From assembly GCF_022664435.1 (NCBI RefSeq), contig NZ_JAKREU010000003.1, forward strand, positions 310,001 through 374,000: a stretch of DNA of 64,000 bases, in the 5' to 3' direction. Every line of letters starts with the position of its first letter. The first letter of the stretch is position 1. The stretch comes from Sphingomonas panni (GTDB taxonomy: Bacteria; Pseudomonadota; Alphaproteobacteria; Sphingomonadales; Sphingomonadaceae). A program made the translations under genes and the position numbers. Shown here one piece after another: positions 11,988-25,287 of the stretch. The notes under the pieces were generated by a model. That model made no database searches and was not told the DNA's origin. It was given only the letters and a program-made list of their open reading frames with translations.

Positions 11988-14075
11988 ATGTTCCGTCCCG
12001 CCCTGTGGCTGTCGACCACCGCTTTGGCCCTGCCCGCCGCCGCCTTTGCCCAGAGCACGACGGTTCAGGACACCGGGCCGACCACCGGCGGCTATCATAG
12101 CGAAGCCCCGCCCGAGATCATCGTGACCGCCCCGTATCAGCGCAACCAGGCCGATATCCTGTCGGGCACCAGCGTGCTGAGCGGCGAGAAGCTGACCCGC
12201 GAACTGCGCCCGACCATCGGCGAGACGCTGGCCCGCCAGCCCGGCGTGTCGGCGACCAGCTTCGGTCCCAACGCCTCGCGCCCCGTGCTGCGCGGCCTGC
12301 AGGGCGAGCGCGTCCGCGTGCTGACCGACGGGATCGGCAGCTTCGACGTGTCGAACACCTCGGTCGACCATGCCGTCGCCATCAACCCGCTGACCGCCGA
12401 CCGGATCGAAGTGCTGCGCGGGCCGTCCGCCCTGCTGTTCGGATCGTCGGCGATCGGCGGCGTGGTGAACGTGATCGACAGCCGCATCCCGCGCCGGGTG
12501 CCCGACGAACCGATCCATGTCGACGCCATCGCGAACTACGGATCGGCCGCGAACGAGCGCAACGCGTCGGCGGCGGTCGACGTGCCGGTGACCGACAAGG
12601 TCGTGTTCCACCTCGACGGGACCTATGGCAACACCGACGACCTCGACACCGGCGGCTATATCCTGTCGCGCCCGTTGCGCGCGCAGGCGGCGGCGAGCGC
12701 CGATGCCGATATCCGCGAACTGGCCGAGCTGAAGGGCAAGCTGCCCAATTCGCAGTCGAAGATGTGGGAAGTGGCCGGCGGTGCGGCGGTCGTGACCGAT
12801 ACCGGCAATCTCGGCTTCTCGGTCAGCCATCTCGACAACCGGTACGGCGTGCCGGTGCGCTATTCGCTGGACGGCGGCGAGGCGGAGGAAGTGTCGCTGC
12901 ACGTCCAGCAGACCCGCGCCGATATGCGCGGCGAAGTGGAGACCGGCGGCAACGTCCTCGAAAAGATCCGCCTGCGCGCGGGCTTCGCCGATTACCGCCA
13001 TGACGAAATCGAGGATACCGGCGAGATCGGCACCAGCTTCTTCAACCAGAGCGTCGAGGCGCGCCTCGAACTGGTGCAGGCGGCGCGCGGCGGCTGGCGC
13101 GGCGCGGTCGGCGGGCAGATGTTCATCCGCGACTTCGACGTGCAGGGCGAGGAAAAGTTCGTGCCGCGCAACGAAACGCAGCAATATGGCCTGTTCACGC
13201 TCCAGTCGTTCGACATGGGCGCGTTCCGGGCGGAAGCCGGCGGGCGGTACGAATATACCGTAGCGCGTGCGGCGGCCGACGACCTGCTGGGTAACGGCAA
13301 CATCCGCCGCAGCTTCGACAGCTTCTCAGGTTCGCTCGGCGGCAGCGTCGGGCTGGGCGACAATCTGCGCTTCGGCATCAACGCCAGCCATACCGAGCGC
13401 GCGCCGTCGGCCGAAGAATTGTTCGCCAACGGCCCGCACGCCGGCACCCAGGCGTTCGAGGTCGGCAATCCGGGCTTTGCCAAGGAAATCAGCGACGGCC
13501 TCGAAGCGACGCTGAAGGGGTCGGGCGACGGCTACAGCTTCGGGCTGTCGGCCTATCACAACTGGTTCCGCAACTTCATCTACGAGAACCCGACCGGCGC
13601 GGTCGAGGACGACCTGCCCGTGTTCCAATATTCGCAGGCCGATGCCCGGCTGTGGGGCTTCGAGGCCGAAGCGTCGGCGCGCCTTGCGAAGTTCGGCGAG
13701 ACGGCGATCAACATCGACGGCCTGGCCGACTATACCCGCGCGACGATCGTCGACCGCGGCCCCGCCCCGCGCATCCCGCCGCTGCGCGTGCTGGGCGGGA
13801 TCGAGGCACAGGGCCGGATGGTGCAGGTGCGCGGCGAGGTCGAGCATGTGACCGCGCAGGACCGCGTCGCCGCGCTGGAGACGACGACGCCGGCCTATAC
13901 GATGGTCAACGCATCGGTGTCGCTGCGGCCGTTCGGGCGCGACAGCAAGACCACGCTGCTGCTGTCGGCGAACAACATCTTCGACGTGGAGGCACGCCGT
14001 CATGCCAGCTTCCTGAAGGACTATGCGCCGCTGGCCGGGCGCGACATCCGGGCGACGGTGCGACTGGCGCTGTAA
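11988..14075 (+). CDS. TonB-dependent outer-membrane receptor, ZnuD-like
   Basis: The protein is 695 residues from ATG 11988 (GGAG nine bases upstream). It has a signal peptide ending near AAFAQ, a TonB-box-like EIIVTAP, a plug domain (GETLARQPGV, RVLTDGIG, LRGPSALLFGSSAIGGVVNV) and a 22-strand-type barrel ending in VRLAL. Motifs such as HTERAPSAEELFANGPHAGT and RHASFLKDYAPLAGRDIR are typical of ZnuD-like zinc receptors. The transported metal is inferred from these motifs and from the Zur-like palindrome upstream; a siderophore-type substrate is the alternative. It is divergent from the IclR gene. Confidence 0.88.
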   Translation: MFRPALWLSTTALALPAAAFAQSTTVQDTGPTTGGYHSEAPPEIIVTAPYQRNQADILSGTSVLSGEKLTRELRPTIGETLARQPGVSATSFGPNASRPVLRGLQGERVRVLTDGIGSFDVSNTSVDHAVAINPLTADRIEVLRGPSALLFGSSAIGGVVNVIDSRIPRRVPDEPIHVDAIANYGSAANERNASAAVDVPVTDKVVFHLDGTYGNTDDLDTGGYILSRPLRAQAAASADADIRELAELKGKLPNSQSKMWEVAGGAAVVTDTGNLGFSVSHLDNRYGVPVRYSLDGGEAEEVSLHVQQTRADMRGEVETGGNVLEKIRLRAGFADYRHDEIEDTGEIGTSFFNQSVEARLELVQAARGGWRGAVGGQMFIRDFDVQGEEKFVPRNETQQYGLFTLQSFDMGAFRAEAGGRYEYTVARAAADDLLGNGNIRRSFDSFSGSLGGSVGLGDNLRFGINASHTERAPSAEELFANGPHAGTQAFEVGNPGFAKEISDGLEATLKGSGDGYSFGLSAYHNWFRNFIYENPTGAVEDDLPVFQYSQADARLWGFEAEASARLAKFGETAINIDGLADYTRATIVDRGPAPRIPPLRVLGGIEAQGRMVQVRGEVEHVTAQDRVAALETTTPAYTMVNASVSLRPFGRDSKTTLLLSANNIFDVEARRHASFLKDYAPLAGRDIRATVRLAL

Positions 14076-14132
14076 TTCGCCCTTTCACGGAGCGAATCGT
14101 GGGCGGCGGCCCCGCCCCGGCCCCATCTTTTT

Positions 14133-14230
14133 CGTCGTCCCCGCGAAGGCGGGGACCCATAAACGCCGACGGTTGCGTAAGAGGCGCTATCGTCGGCGTC
14201 TATGGATTCCCGCCTTCGCGGGAATGACGA
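14133..14230. repeat. Interspersed repeat, family B copy 1
   Basis: GTCCCCGCGAAGGCGGGGAC and TTCCCGCCTTCGCGGGAATG arms flank a middle with CGCCGACGGTTGCG and TATGGATTCCC. A second copy is at 28284-28380. Elements of this kind are abundant in sphingomonad intergenic DNA. Confidence 0.85.
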
Positions 14231-14332
14231 ACGGGCCGGGATAGCGAAGCGCCGGACGGTGACACTACCGTCATGACGACGAAGATGTGCGGTGGATTCC
14301 AATCCGCCCCGACCCTCCCTATCTACCCGTTC

Positions 14333-16498
14333 ATGTCCCGCGCCCGCGTCCTTTTGCTCAACGCCGCACTCGGGCCGCTCGATTACCGCGTGCCGCATGG
14401 CATGACCGTCGAGCCGGGTTCGATCGTCACCGCCCCGCTCGGCCCCCGGCAGCTGCTGGGGGTGGTGTGGGATGCCGAGCGGCTGGCGGCGGAGGAAGTC
14501 GGCGACAATCGCCTGCGCCCCCTGCTCTCGGTCGCCGACGTGCCACCGATCGCTGCGCCGTTGCGCCGGTTGGTCGAGTGGACGGCGGGCTATTATCTCG
14601 CTGCTCCCGCCTCCGTGCTGCGCATGTGCCTCGCGTCGAATTCGGCGCTGGAGGGGGCGAAGCTCGCCATCGAATATCGCGCGACGGGGCAGGTGCCCGA
14701 GCGGATGACGCCGCAGCGCGAACAGGCGCTGGAGCGGATCGGCGAGCGGCGCGGGCTGGTGCGCGAGTTGGCGGCCCTCGCCGACGTGTCCGACGCGGTG
14801 ATCCGGGGGCTGGTGAAGCTCGGGGCGATCGAGGCGGTATCGGTCGATATCGACCAGCCCTATGCCACCCCCGACCCCGACCATCATCAGCCCGCTTTGT
14901 CCGCCGATCAGCAGGCGGCGGCCGACCGGCTGACGGGGGCGGTCGATGCGAACGCCTTTCACCCTTTCCTGCTCGACGGCGTCACCGGATCGGGCAAGAC
15001 CGAGGTGTATTTCGAGGCGGTGGCGGCGGCGATCCGCCAGGACCGGCAGGTGCTGGTGCTCCTGCCCGAAATCGCGCTGACCGAACCGTTCCTGAAACGC
15101 TTCACCGCCCGCTTCGGCTGTGAGCCGGTGCCATGGCACAGCGACCTGCGCAGCACGCAACGCCGCCGGGCGTGGCGCGCCACCGCCAGCGGACAGGCGA
15201 AGGTCGTGGTCGGCGCAAGGTCCGCGCTGTTCCTGCCCTATGCCGATCTCGGCCTGATCGTCGTCGACGAGGCCCATGAGACGAGCTTCAAGCAGGAAGA
15301 GGGCGTGCATTATCACGCCCGCGACGTGGCGGTGATGCGCGGGCTGTTCGAGAAATGCCCGGTGATCCTCGCCAGCGCCACGCCGGCGATCGAGACCCGG
15401 CAACAGGTGGCGCAAGGCCGCTATACCGAGGTCAAGCTGCCCGGCCGCTATGGCAAGGCGCAACTGCCGACGATCGAGGCGATCGACCTGATCGAGCAGC
15501 CGCCCGAACGCGGCCGCTGGATCGCAGCGCCGCTGGTCAAGGCGATCGACGAGACTTTGGCGAGGAAGGAACAGGCGCTGCTGTTCCTCAACCGGCGCGG
15601 CTATGCGCCGCTGACGCTGTGCCGGTCGTGCGGGCATCGTTTCCAATGCCCCAACTGCACCGCATGGATGGTCGAGCATCGGCTGATCCACCGGCTGTCG
15701 TGCCATCATTGTGGTCATGTGATCCCCACCCCGCGCGCCTGCCCCGAATGCCAGGCGGAGGACGCGCTGGTCGCCTGCGGTCCCGGTGTCGAACGCATCG
15801 CGGACGAGGCGGCGGCGCTGTGGCCGACTGCGAAGATCGCCATCGTCACCTCCGACACCATCTGGTCCCCGGCCAAGGCGGCGGAGTTCGTCGGGCGGAT
15901 GGAGGCAGGCGACATCGACATCGTCGTCGGCACACAGCTGGTGACCAAGGGCTATCATTTCCCGAACCTCACCTGTGTCGGGGTGATCGATGCCGATCTG
16001 GGGCTGCAGGGCGGCGACCTGCGTGCGTCCGAACGCACCTTTCAACAGATCGCGCAGGTCGCCGGGCGCGCGGGGCGCGGGACCAAGCGCGGCCATGTCT
16101 ATATCCAGACGACGCAGCCGAACGCGCCGGTGATGCAGGCGCTGATCTCCGGCGATGCCGACAGCTTCTATGCCGCCGAAACCGAGGCGCGGGCCGATGC
16201 CGGGGTGCCCCCGTTCGGGCGCTATGCCGCGATCATCGTGTCGTCGGAGGACAAGGGCGCGGCGGAGGCGACCGCCCGCGCCATCGGCCGTGCCGCACCG
16301 CAGGTGGAGGGATGCCATGTCTACGGCCCCGCCCCCGCGCCGCTCGCCATGCTGCGCGGGCGGCACCGATTCCGCCTGCTGGTCCATGCGACGCGCAGCC
16401 TAGACGTGCAGGACGTGATCCGCGACTGGCTGGACGGCGTGGAATGGGGAACGAAGGTCCGGGTGGCGGTGGACGTCGATCCGTATAGTTTCGTTTGA
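14333..16498 (+). CDS. priA: Replication restart helicase PriA (primosomal protein N')
   Basis: About 721 residues from ATG 14333 (MSRARVLLLN). It has the PriA N-terminal DNA-binding domain, Walker A GVTGSGKTEVY (about residue 216), the DEAH box VVDEAHE, and the zinc-binding cysteine cluster CRSCGHRFQCPNC...CHHCG...CPEC (about 430-480) inserted in the helicase core, then a helicase C-terminal part. PriA reloads the replisome at stalled forks. A longer in-frame start at 14273 is unlikely because its extra residues are not family-like. An opposite-strand open frame here is a shadow. Confidence 0.93.
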   Translation: MSRARVLLLNAALGPLDYRVPHGMTVEPGSIVTAPLGPRQLLGVVWDAERLAAEEVGDNRLRPLLSVADVPPIAAPLRRLVEWTAGYYLAAPASVLRMCLASNSALEGAKLAIEYRATGQVPERMTPQREQALERIGERRGLVRELAALADVSDAVIRGLVKLGAIEAVSVDIDQPYATPDPDHHQPALSADQQAAADRLTGAVDANAFHPFLLDGVTGSGKTEVYFEAVAAAIRQDRQVLVLLPEIALTEPFLKRFTARFGCEPVPWHSDLRSTQRRRAWRATASGQAKVVVGARSALFLPYADLGLIVVDEAHETSFKQEEGVHYHARDVAVMRGLFEKCPVILASATPAIETRQQVAQGRYTEVKLPGRYGKAQLPTIEAIDLIEQPPERGRWIAAPLVKAIDETLARKEQALLFLNRRGYAPLTLCRSCGHRFQCPNCTAWMVEHRLIHRLSCHHCGHVIPTPRACPECQAEDALVACGPGVERIADEAAALWPTAKIAIVTSDTIWSPAKAAEFVGRMEAGDIDIVVGTQLVTKGYHFPNLTCVGVIDADLGLQGGDLRASERTFQQIAQVAGRAGRGTKRGHVYIQTTQPNAPVMQALISGDADSFYAAETEARADAGVPPFGRYAAIIVSSEDKGAAEATARAIGRAAPQVEGCHVYGPAPAPLAMLRGRHRFRLLVHATRSLDVQDVIRDWLDGVEWGTKVRVAVDVDPYSFV

Positions 16499-16520
16499 AG
16501 CCCCACTCCTCCGCCACCAT

Positions 16521-16604
16521 CGTCACCCCGGACTTGATCCGGGGTCCCGCTTCTTCTTCTACCGCGGCAAGTAAGCGGGACCCCGGGTCAAGCCCGGGGT
16601 GACG
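16521..16604. repeat. Family A repeat, full copy
   Basis: Inverted GTCACCCCGGACTTGATCCG and CGGGTCAAGCCCGGGGTGAC arms around a short variable centre, just after priA. Same architecture as 3289-3373. Confidence 0.85.
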
Positions 16605-16683
16605 ATGAACGCAGCGGTTACGCCCTCCCTCTTGCCCCGCGCGCCGCTTTCGCCGAAACGGCGGCGTCATGGGGAAAGACGGA

Positions 16684-18225
16684 ATGCCGATCATGCGATT
16701 GCTGACGACCTGGATGGTGGTGTTCGCCGCCCTCCTCTCCCTGTCCGCGCCAGCCCGTGCCGACGACGTGTCGGCGGCGGCGCGCGGGGTGGTGCGGGTC
16801 GTGGTCATCGCGACGGTCGATGGCGAGATGGTCGATATCGAACATGGCACCGGCTTTGCCGTCGCGCCGGGCCGGATCGTCACCAACGCCCATGTCGTCG
16901 AGCTGCTGGAACGCTATCCCGGCGAAGCGGTGGTCGGCGTGGTGCCGTCGGAGGGCGACAAGTCGTTCGAGGGTCGCGTGCTGCGCCTCGACAAGTCGCG
17001 CGACCTGGCCCTGATCGAGGTCAGCGGCGTGCGCCTGCCGCCGCTCACCCTCTATACCGGGCCGTTGGGGGAGAGCGATCCGCTGATCGCATTGGGCTAT
17101 CCGGGCAATGTCGACCTGGCGACCGCGCGATCGGCCGATGACTTCGTGACGCCGACCGCGCCGGTGCGGTCGCAGGGCGTGATGTCGGGAAACCGCACCC
17201 TCGAGGGAACCTCCGTGCTGGTCCACACTGCCAGCATCGCGCGCGGCAATTCGGGCGGGCCGCTGCTCGACCGGTGCGGCCGGGTGCTGGGGGTCAATTC
17301 GGCGCTGACGCGGGGCGAGGAAGGCGATGCCAGCTTCGCCTTCGCCATCGCCGACAGCGAACTGATCGCGTTCCTGCGCGAGGCCGACCAGCCAGTCTCA
17401 ACCATCGCCACCCCCTGCCTGACGCTCGCCGATGCCGATGCGCGCGACCGGGCCGATGCCGAGCGGCAGAGCGTCGAGGATCGCGAGCGCGCCCGTGCCG
17501 CCGCCGAACGCGCCCGCGACGACCGCGAGGCCGCGCTGGAAAAGGCGCGCGCCGACAATGCCGAAACGCGCGAGAACATGATCGCCATTGCGGCGCTGCT
17601 GCTGGCCCTGTCGGTGCTGGCGGTCGGCTATGCGGGGATGCTGGCGAGCAGGCGGCAGAAGAAGCAGCAACGCCATGCGCGCCTCGCCGCGATCGGTGGT
17701 GGCGTGCTGTTCGTCGCGGCGGTCGCGACGTTCCTGCTGCGGCCCGATTTCGATCCCGAATCGGTCGCCGCCGCCGACGAATCGGGCCGTACCGCCGCGA
17801 CCCGTGCGACGGCGCTGTCGGGGCCGTTGCAATGCGCGCTGGTGCCCGAACGCAGCCGCATCATCCTGCCGCCGGTCGAGACGGTCCGCTTCGACTGGCG
17901 CGGCGATGGCTGCATGAACGGCCGGACGCAATATGCCGAGGCGCCGGGCGGCGGCTGGGAACGCATCCTCGTGCCGAACGAAGACGCGACCGTCTCCGTA
18001 CTGCGCTTCGATCCGCTGAGCGGCAGCTATACCAACAGCCGCTACCTGCTGTCGGCCGAGGCGATGCAGCGTGCCCGTACGCTGCGCGGGCAGGTGCAGC
18101 AAAAGGCGTGCGCCGCCGACACGGGCGGGCGCGCGGCGCTGGCGACGCAGCAATCGGCGATTCGCACGTCGCTGCCGGCGCAGGTCAACGAGCGGCTGGT
18201 GTATCGCTGTACGGCGGCGAAGTAA
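16684..18225 (+). CDS. Membrane-anchored trypsin-like serine protease
   Basis: About 513 residues from ATG 16684; ATG 16693 and 16669 are alternatives. A signal peptide ends near APARA. A trypsin-like domain shows the triad in TNAHVVELL (His about 70), SRDLALIEV (Asp about 106) and ARGNSGGPLLD (Ser about 189). A charged Arg/Ala/Glu coiled coil (about 255-300) and two hydrophobic segments follow, with a lysine-rich loop (RRQKKQQRHARL) between them, then a periplasm-sized C-terminal domain of unknown type. PDZ domains of DegP/HtrA are absent. The substrate is unknown. Confidence 0.82.
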   Translation: MPIMRLLTTWMVVFAALLSLSAPARADDVSAAARGVVRVVVIATVDGEMVDIEHGTGFAVAPGRIVTNAHVVELLERYPGEAVVGVVPSEGDKSFEGRVLRLDKSRDLALIEVSGVRLPPLTLYTGPLGESDPLIALGYPGNVDLATARSADDFVTPTAPVRSQGVMSGNRTLEGTSVLVHTASIARGNSGGPLLDRCGRVLGVNSALTRGEEGDASFAFAIADSELIAFLREADQPVSTIATPCLTLADADARDRADAERQSVEDRERARAAAERARDDREAALEKARADNAETRENMIAIAALLLALSVLAVGYAGMLASRRQKKQQRHARLAAIGGGVLFVAAVATFLLRPDFDPESVAAADESGRTAATRATALSGPLQCALVPERSRIILPPVETVRFDWRGDGCMNGRTQYAEAPGGGWERILVPNEDATVSVLRFDPLSGSYTNSRYLLSAEAMQRARTLRGQVQQKACAADTGGRAALATQQSAIRTSLPAQVNERLVYRCTAAK

Positions 18226-18543
18226 TATCCGCACCCCCGCGCAGGCGGGGGTTCAGAGTTACAGGCGCTGCCGATCGGGGCACTCGATTCCTGCCTGCGC
18301 GGGGATCCGCTGAATGCGCGGAGCGGGTTGCGTAATCCCTCGTTCAGCATCCCCGTGAATCGCATTGCGCGGACCCACGTCCCACAAAGCTTGCGAAATC
18401 GTGACACCGATGCTAGCGGCCCCACGACCCATCGGGGGCGCATGGGCCGGTCAGCGGCGCGACATTGGTTCGCGACGGCGGTTGGCATGGCAGCTCCCTT
18501 ATCGGCATGGGACGTTGAATTGACCCCTGACAAGGACGCGCGC
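18226..18543. other. Non-coding leader of the F1 ATP synthase operon
   Basis: 318 bases without a supportable gene. The first part is the family C repeat. The rest is presumably the promoter and 5' leader of atpH; I see no convincing -35/-10 pair. Open frame upstream of atpH continues through this stretch but lacks a ribosome site and family similarity. Confidence 0.5.
18232..18306. repeat. Interspersed repeat, family C copy 1
   Basis: CACCCCCGCGCAGGCGGGGG and its inverted partner TGCCTGCGCGGGGATCCGC flank a spacer with GGCGCTGCCGATCG. Related copies lie at 53644 and 53765. Confidence 0.8.
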
Positions 18544-20651
<2,108 letters not shown>

Positions 20652-20654
20652 CAT

Positions 20655-20763
20655 CAAAGCCCTCTCCCCCGCGGGGGAGAGGGTTGGGAGAGGGGCAGAG
20701 CGGGGCGGTCGTTGCGACAGCCCCCTCTCCCCGACCCTCTCCCCCGAGGGGGAGAGGGAGTAG
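20655..20763. repeat. Palindromic repeat (family E) inside the atp operon
   Basis: CCCTCTCCCCCGCGGGGGAG and later CTCTCCCCGACCCTCTCCCC plus CGAGGGGGAGAGGG form nested inverted arms of GGGGGAGAGGG type around a spacer. The element fills nearly the whole atpA-atpG gap. A related decayed sequence is near 53820. Confidence 0.85.
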
Positions 20764-20772
20764 GGAAGACAA

Positions 20773-21647
20773 ATGGCTAGTCTCAAGGCCCTGAAACTGC
20801 GCATCGGCTCGGTGAAGTCGACGCAGAAGATCACCAAGGCGATGAAGATGGTCGCCGCCGCCAAGCTGCGCCGTGCGCAGGAGGCGGCCGAGGCCGGTCG
20901 CCCCTATGCCCAGCGGGTCGAGCAGGTCGTCGCCAGCCTGGCGAGCACCGCGCAGATCACCGAGGGCAGCTCGCCGCTGCTCGCCGGGACCGGCCGCGAT
21001 CAGGTCCACCTGTTCGTCGTCGCGACGTCGGACAAGGGGCTGGCCGGCGCGTTCAACTCGAACATCGCCCGTCTGGCTCGCCGTCGCGCGCTCGAACTGC
21101 AGGCCGAGGGCAAGACCGTCAAGTTCCTGACGATCGGTCGCAAGGGCCGCGCCGTGCTGGCCCGCCAGTTCCGCGAAGGTTTCGTCCATGCGGTCGAACC
21201 GGGCGATCTGGGCAAGCTGACCTTCGCCGATGCGAAGGGCTATGCCGACGATCTGATCCGCCGCTACGAAGCGGGCGAATTCGACGTCGCGCACCTGTTC
21301 TATGCCACGTTCAAGACGGTGCTGACGCAGGAGCCGACCGAGCAGCAGCTGATCCCGGTCAAGATTCCCGACGCGACCAAGGCCCCCGCCGCCGACGCCG
21401 TGGTGGAATATGAGCCAAGCGAGGAAGCGATCCTCGACAGCCTGCTGCCGACCAACATCGCCGTGCAGATCTATCGCGCGATGAAGGAAAATGCGGCGTC
21501 GGAACAGGGTTCGAAGATGACGGCGATGGACAATGCCACGCGCAATGCGGGCGACCTCATCAACCGTCTGACCATCGAATATAACCGCACCCGCCAGGCC
21601 GCGATCACGACCGAACTGGTCGAGATCATCTCGGGCGCCGAAGCGCT

Positions 21648-21651
<4 letters not shown>
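20773..21651 (+). CDS. atpG: ATP synthase F1 gamma subunit
   Basis: 292 residues, normal length. Begins MASLKALKLRIGSVKSTQKI and ends with ITTELVEIISGAEAL, both hallmark ends of the rotating central shaft subunit. Internal SDKGLAGAFNSNI also matches. It sits after a 109-bp repeat and its stop overlaps the GTG start of a lipoprotein gene, so the two are translationally coupled. Confidence 0.97.
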
Positions 21652-23706
<2,055 letters not shown>

Positions 23707-23707
<1 letters not shown>

Positions 23708-23889
23708 TGACGGCACTGCGCCGCGAGGATGCCGTGAACGATGTCTGTCCCTGGTCGGGTAAGCCGATCAGCGACGACGCCCTGACGGTGTATCGCGGCG
23801 CGGTGGTCGGCTTCTGTAATCCCGGCTGCCGGGACAAGTTCGATGCGGCCACCGCCGCGTTCGACCGCGCGATTGAAACGAGACCCTGA
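23707..23889 (+). CDS. 60-aa cysteine-containing protein between atpD and atpC
   Basis: The ATG overlaps the atpD stop. The protein has the pattern [14 protein letters not shown]...[12 protein letters not shown], which resembles a minimal YHS/TRASH-like treble-clef metal-binding unit (Cys about 14, 38 and 42). It has no signal peptide and should be cytoplasmic. atpC starts one base after its stop. The position suggests a role linked to ATP synthase assembly or metal sensing, but that is inference. Confidence 0.8.
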
Positions 23890-23890
23890 C

Positions 23891-24142
23891 ATGCTGCACT
23901 TCGAACTCGTGACCCCCGAAAAGCTCGTGCGCTCGGAATCGGTCTATATGGTCACCGTGCCGGGCACCGAAGGCGACTTCGGCGTGCTGGAGGGCCATGC
24001 CCCGTTCATGTCGACGATCCGCGACGGCGACGTCCTGATCCAGCGCGCCGAAAAGGGCGAGGCGGAGCGCATTGCGATCCGCGGCGGCTTTGCCGAGGTG
24101 ACCGCAAAGGGGCTGACGATCCTCGCCGAGCAGGCCGGCTAA
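23891..24142 (+). CDS. atpC: ATP synthase F1 epsilon subunit, short form
   Basis: 83 residues from ATG 23891: [20 protein letters not shown] and [20 protein letters not shown] are the N-terminal beta-sandwich of epsilon. The protein ends straight after that domain, so the C-terminal helical hairpin present in the usual 130-140-residue form is missing. This fits alphaproteobacterial short epsilons, where ATPase inhibition can be handled by another subunit (zeta in Paracoccus). Last gene of the operon; a strong terminator follows. Confidence 0.93.
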   Translation: MLHFELVTPEKLVRSESVYMVTVPGTEGDFGVLEGHAPFMSTIRDGDVLIQRAEKGEAERIAIRGGFAEVTAKGLTILAEQAG

Positions 24143-24166
24143 GGCGTTCGGCACATTGGGTTAGGC

Positions 24167-24207
24167 GAACGCCGCGTCGGACTGGGGTCCGGCGCGGCGT
24201 TCGTGTT
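24167..24207 (+). terminator. Intrinsic terminator of the atp operon
   Basis: GAACGCCGCGTCGGAC pairs with GTCCGGCGCGGCGTTC (16-bp stem, one G-T wobble, TGGG loop), followed by GTGTTTT, 24 bases after atpC. Confidence 0.88.
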
Positions 24208-24245
24208 TTGGAGCAACGTCGAGGGACGCACACTGCCCTCCCCCT

Positions 24246-24330
24246 CGTCACTCCGGGCTTGACCCGGGGTCCCGCTTTCCTGGCCGCGATCGAAGAAGAA
24301 GCGGGACCCCGGATCAAGTCCGGGGTGACG
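24246..24330. repeat. Family A repeat, full copy
   Basis: CGTCACTCCGGGCTTGACCC and GGATCAAGTCCGGGGTGACG arms around a short centre with GAAGAAGAAGCGGG, between the convergent atpC and xerC genes. Confidence 0.85.
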
Positions 24331-24362
24331 GAGTGGGCAAGCGGTATCTTGCCCGGCCACCC

Positions 24363-25244
24363 CTACCCCCGCGGATGTGCATTCCGGTACACATCCAGCA
24401 GATGCGCCGCATCGACGGCGGTATAGATTTGCGTCGACGAGAGGCTGGCATGGCCCAGCAGCGCCTGGAGCGAGCGCAGGTCCGCCCCGCGACCGAGCAG
24501 ATGCGTCGCGAAGCTGTGGCGCAGCGCGTGCGGCGTCGTACGGTCGCCCAGGCCCAGCGCGACGCGGGCGGTGCGCACCGCCTTGCGCACCACACCGGCA
24601 TCAAGCGCCCCGCCCTTCGCCCCACGGAACAGCGGGGCGTCGCGGGCAGTGCCCCAGGGTTGCTGTGCGACATAAGCCTCTACCGCCGCGCGTACCGGCG
24701 GGAGCAGCGGCACCATCCGTGTCTTGTCGCGCTTGCCGGTCACGACCAGTGTCTCACCCAGCGGCAGCACGCGCCCGGTCAGCGACAGCGCCTCGCCGAT
24801 GCGCAGGCCCGCGCCATAGAGCAGCAACAGGATCGCCCAGTCGCGCGCGCCGATCCATGGCTCGGCGGCGGCATCGGCGACTTCCCCGGCTAATGCGACG
24901 GCTTCGTAGGGAGAGATCGGACGGGGAACGTTCTTCGCGACGCGGGGACCACGCAGCGGCGGGGCTTCACCCCCGGCAAAGGCAATAAATGCCCGCACCG
25001 CCGACAATTCGCGCGCGGCGGCAGCATTGCCCAGCCCCTGTTCGCGGCGATGGGCGAGAAAGGCGCGCAGGTCGGCGGCGGTGATGCGGTGGACCATGGG
25101 CGCATCGACCGCGCCGCCCCAATGGCCCTGCAGGAACGCGACCAGCCGCTCGGCAGTCGCGGCATAGGCCCGGACGGTATGCGCAGACCGGCGGCGGTCG
25201 CGGGAAAGATGGGTGGCGAAAGCCAGCGGCAGCGGCTGCGTCAT
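24363..25244 (-). CDS. xerC: Tyrosine recombinase XerC
   Basis: 293 residues: an N-terminal SAM-like core-binding domain, then a catalytic domain with Arg 148 (GAGLRIGEAL), the beta-hairpin lysine in TGKRDKTR, His 239/Arg 242 (HALRHSFATHLLGRG), His 265 (LLGHASLSS) and the nucleophile Tyr 274 (TQIYT). Complete and of normal length for the chromosome-dimer recombinase rather than a mobile-element integrase. In alphaproteobacteria xerC is commonly near priA, as here at some distance. An adjacent transaldolase gene lies upstream on the same strand. Confidence 0.9.
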   Translation of the reverse strand: MTQPLPLAFATHLSRDRRRSAHTVRAYAATAERLVAFLQGHWGGAVDAPMVHRITAADLRAFLAHRREQGLGNAAAARELSAVRAFIAFAGGEAPPLRGPRVAKNVPRPISPYEAVALAGEVADAAAEPWIGARDWAILLLLYGAGLRIGEALSLTGRVLPLGETLVVTGKRDKTRMVPLLPPVRAAVEAYVAQQPWGTARDAPLFRGAKGGALDAGVVRKAVRTARVALGLGDRTTPHALRHSFATHLLGRGADLRSLQALLGHASLSSTQIYTAVDAAHLLDVYRNAHPRG

Positions 25245-25287
25245 GGTCGCCTGATAGCGCCATGCCGCAGCCGCTGTCGAACGCGGA

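Noticed and set aside
14021..16387. A 788-codon minus-strand open frame over priA
   Set aside because: Shadow of priA; no ribosome site, family resemblance or sensible composition.
24363..25244. Tyrosine recombinase taken as the integrase of a mobile element
   Set aside because: Length, domain layout and housekeeping neighbours fit chromosomal XerC; no attachment-site repeat or tRNA gene was seen nearby.
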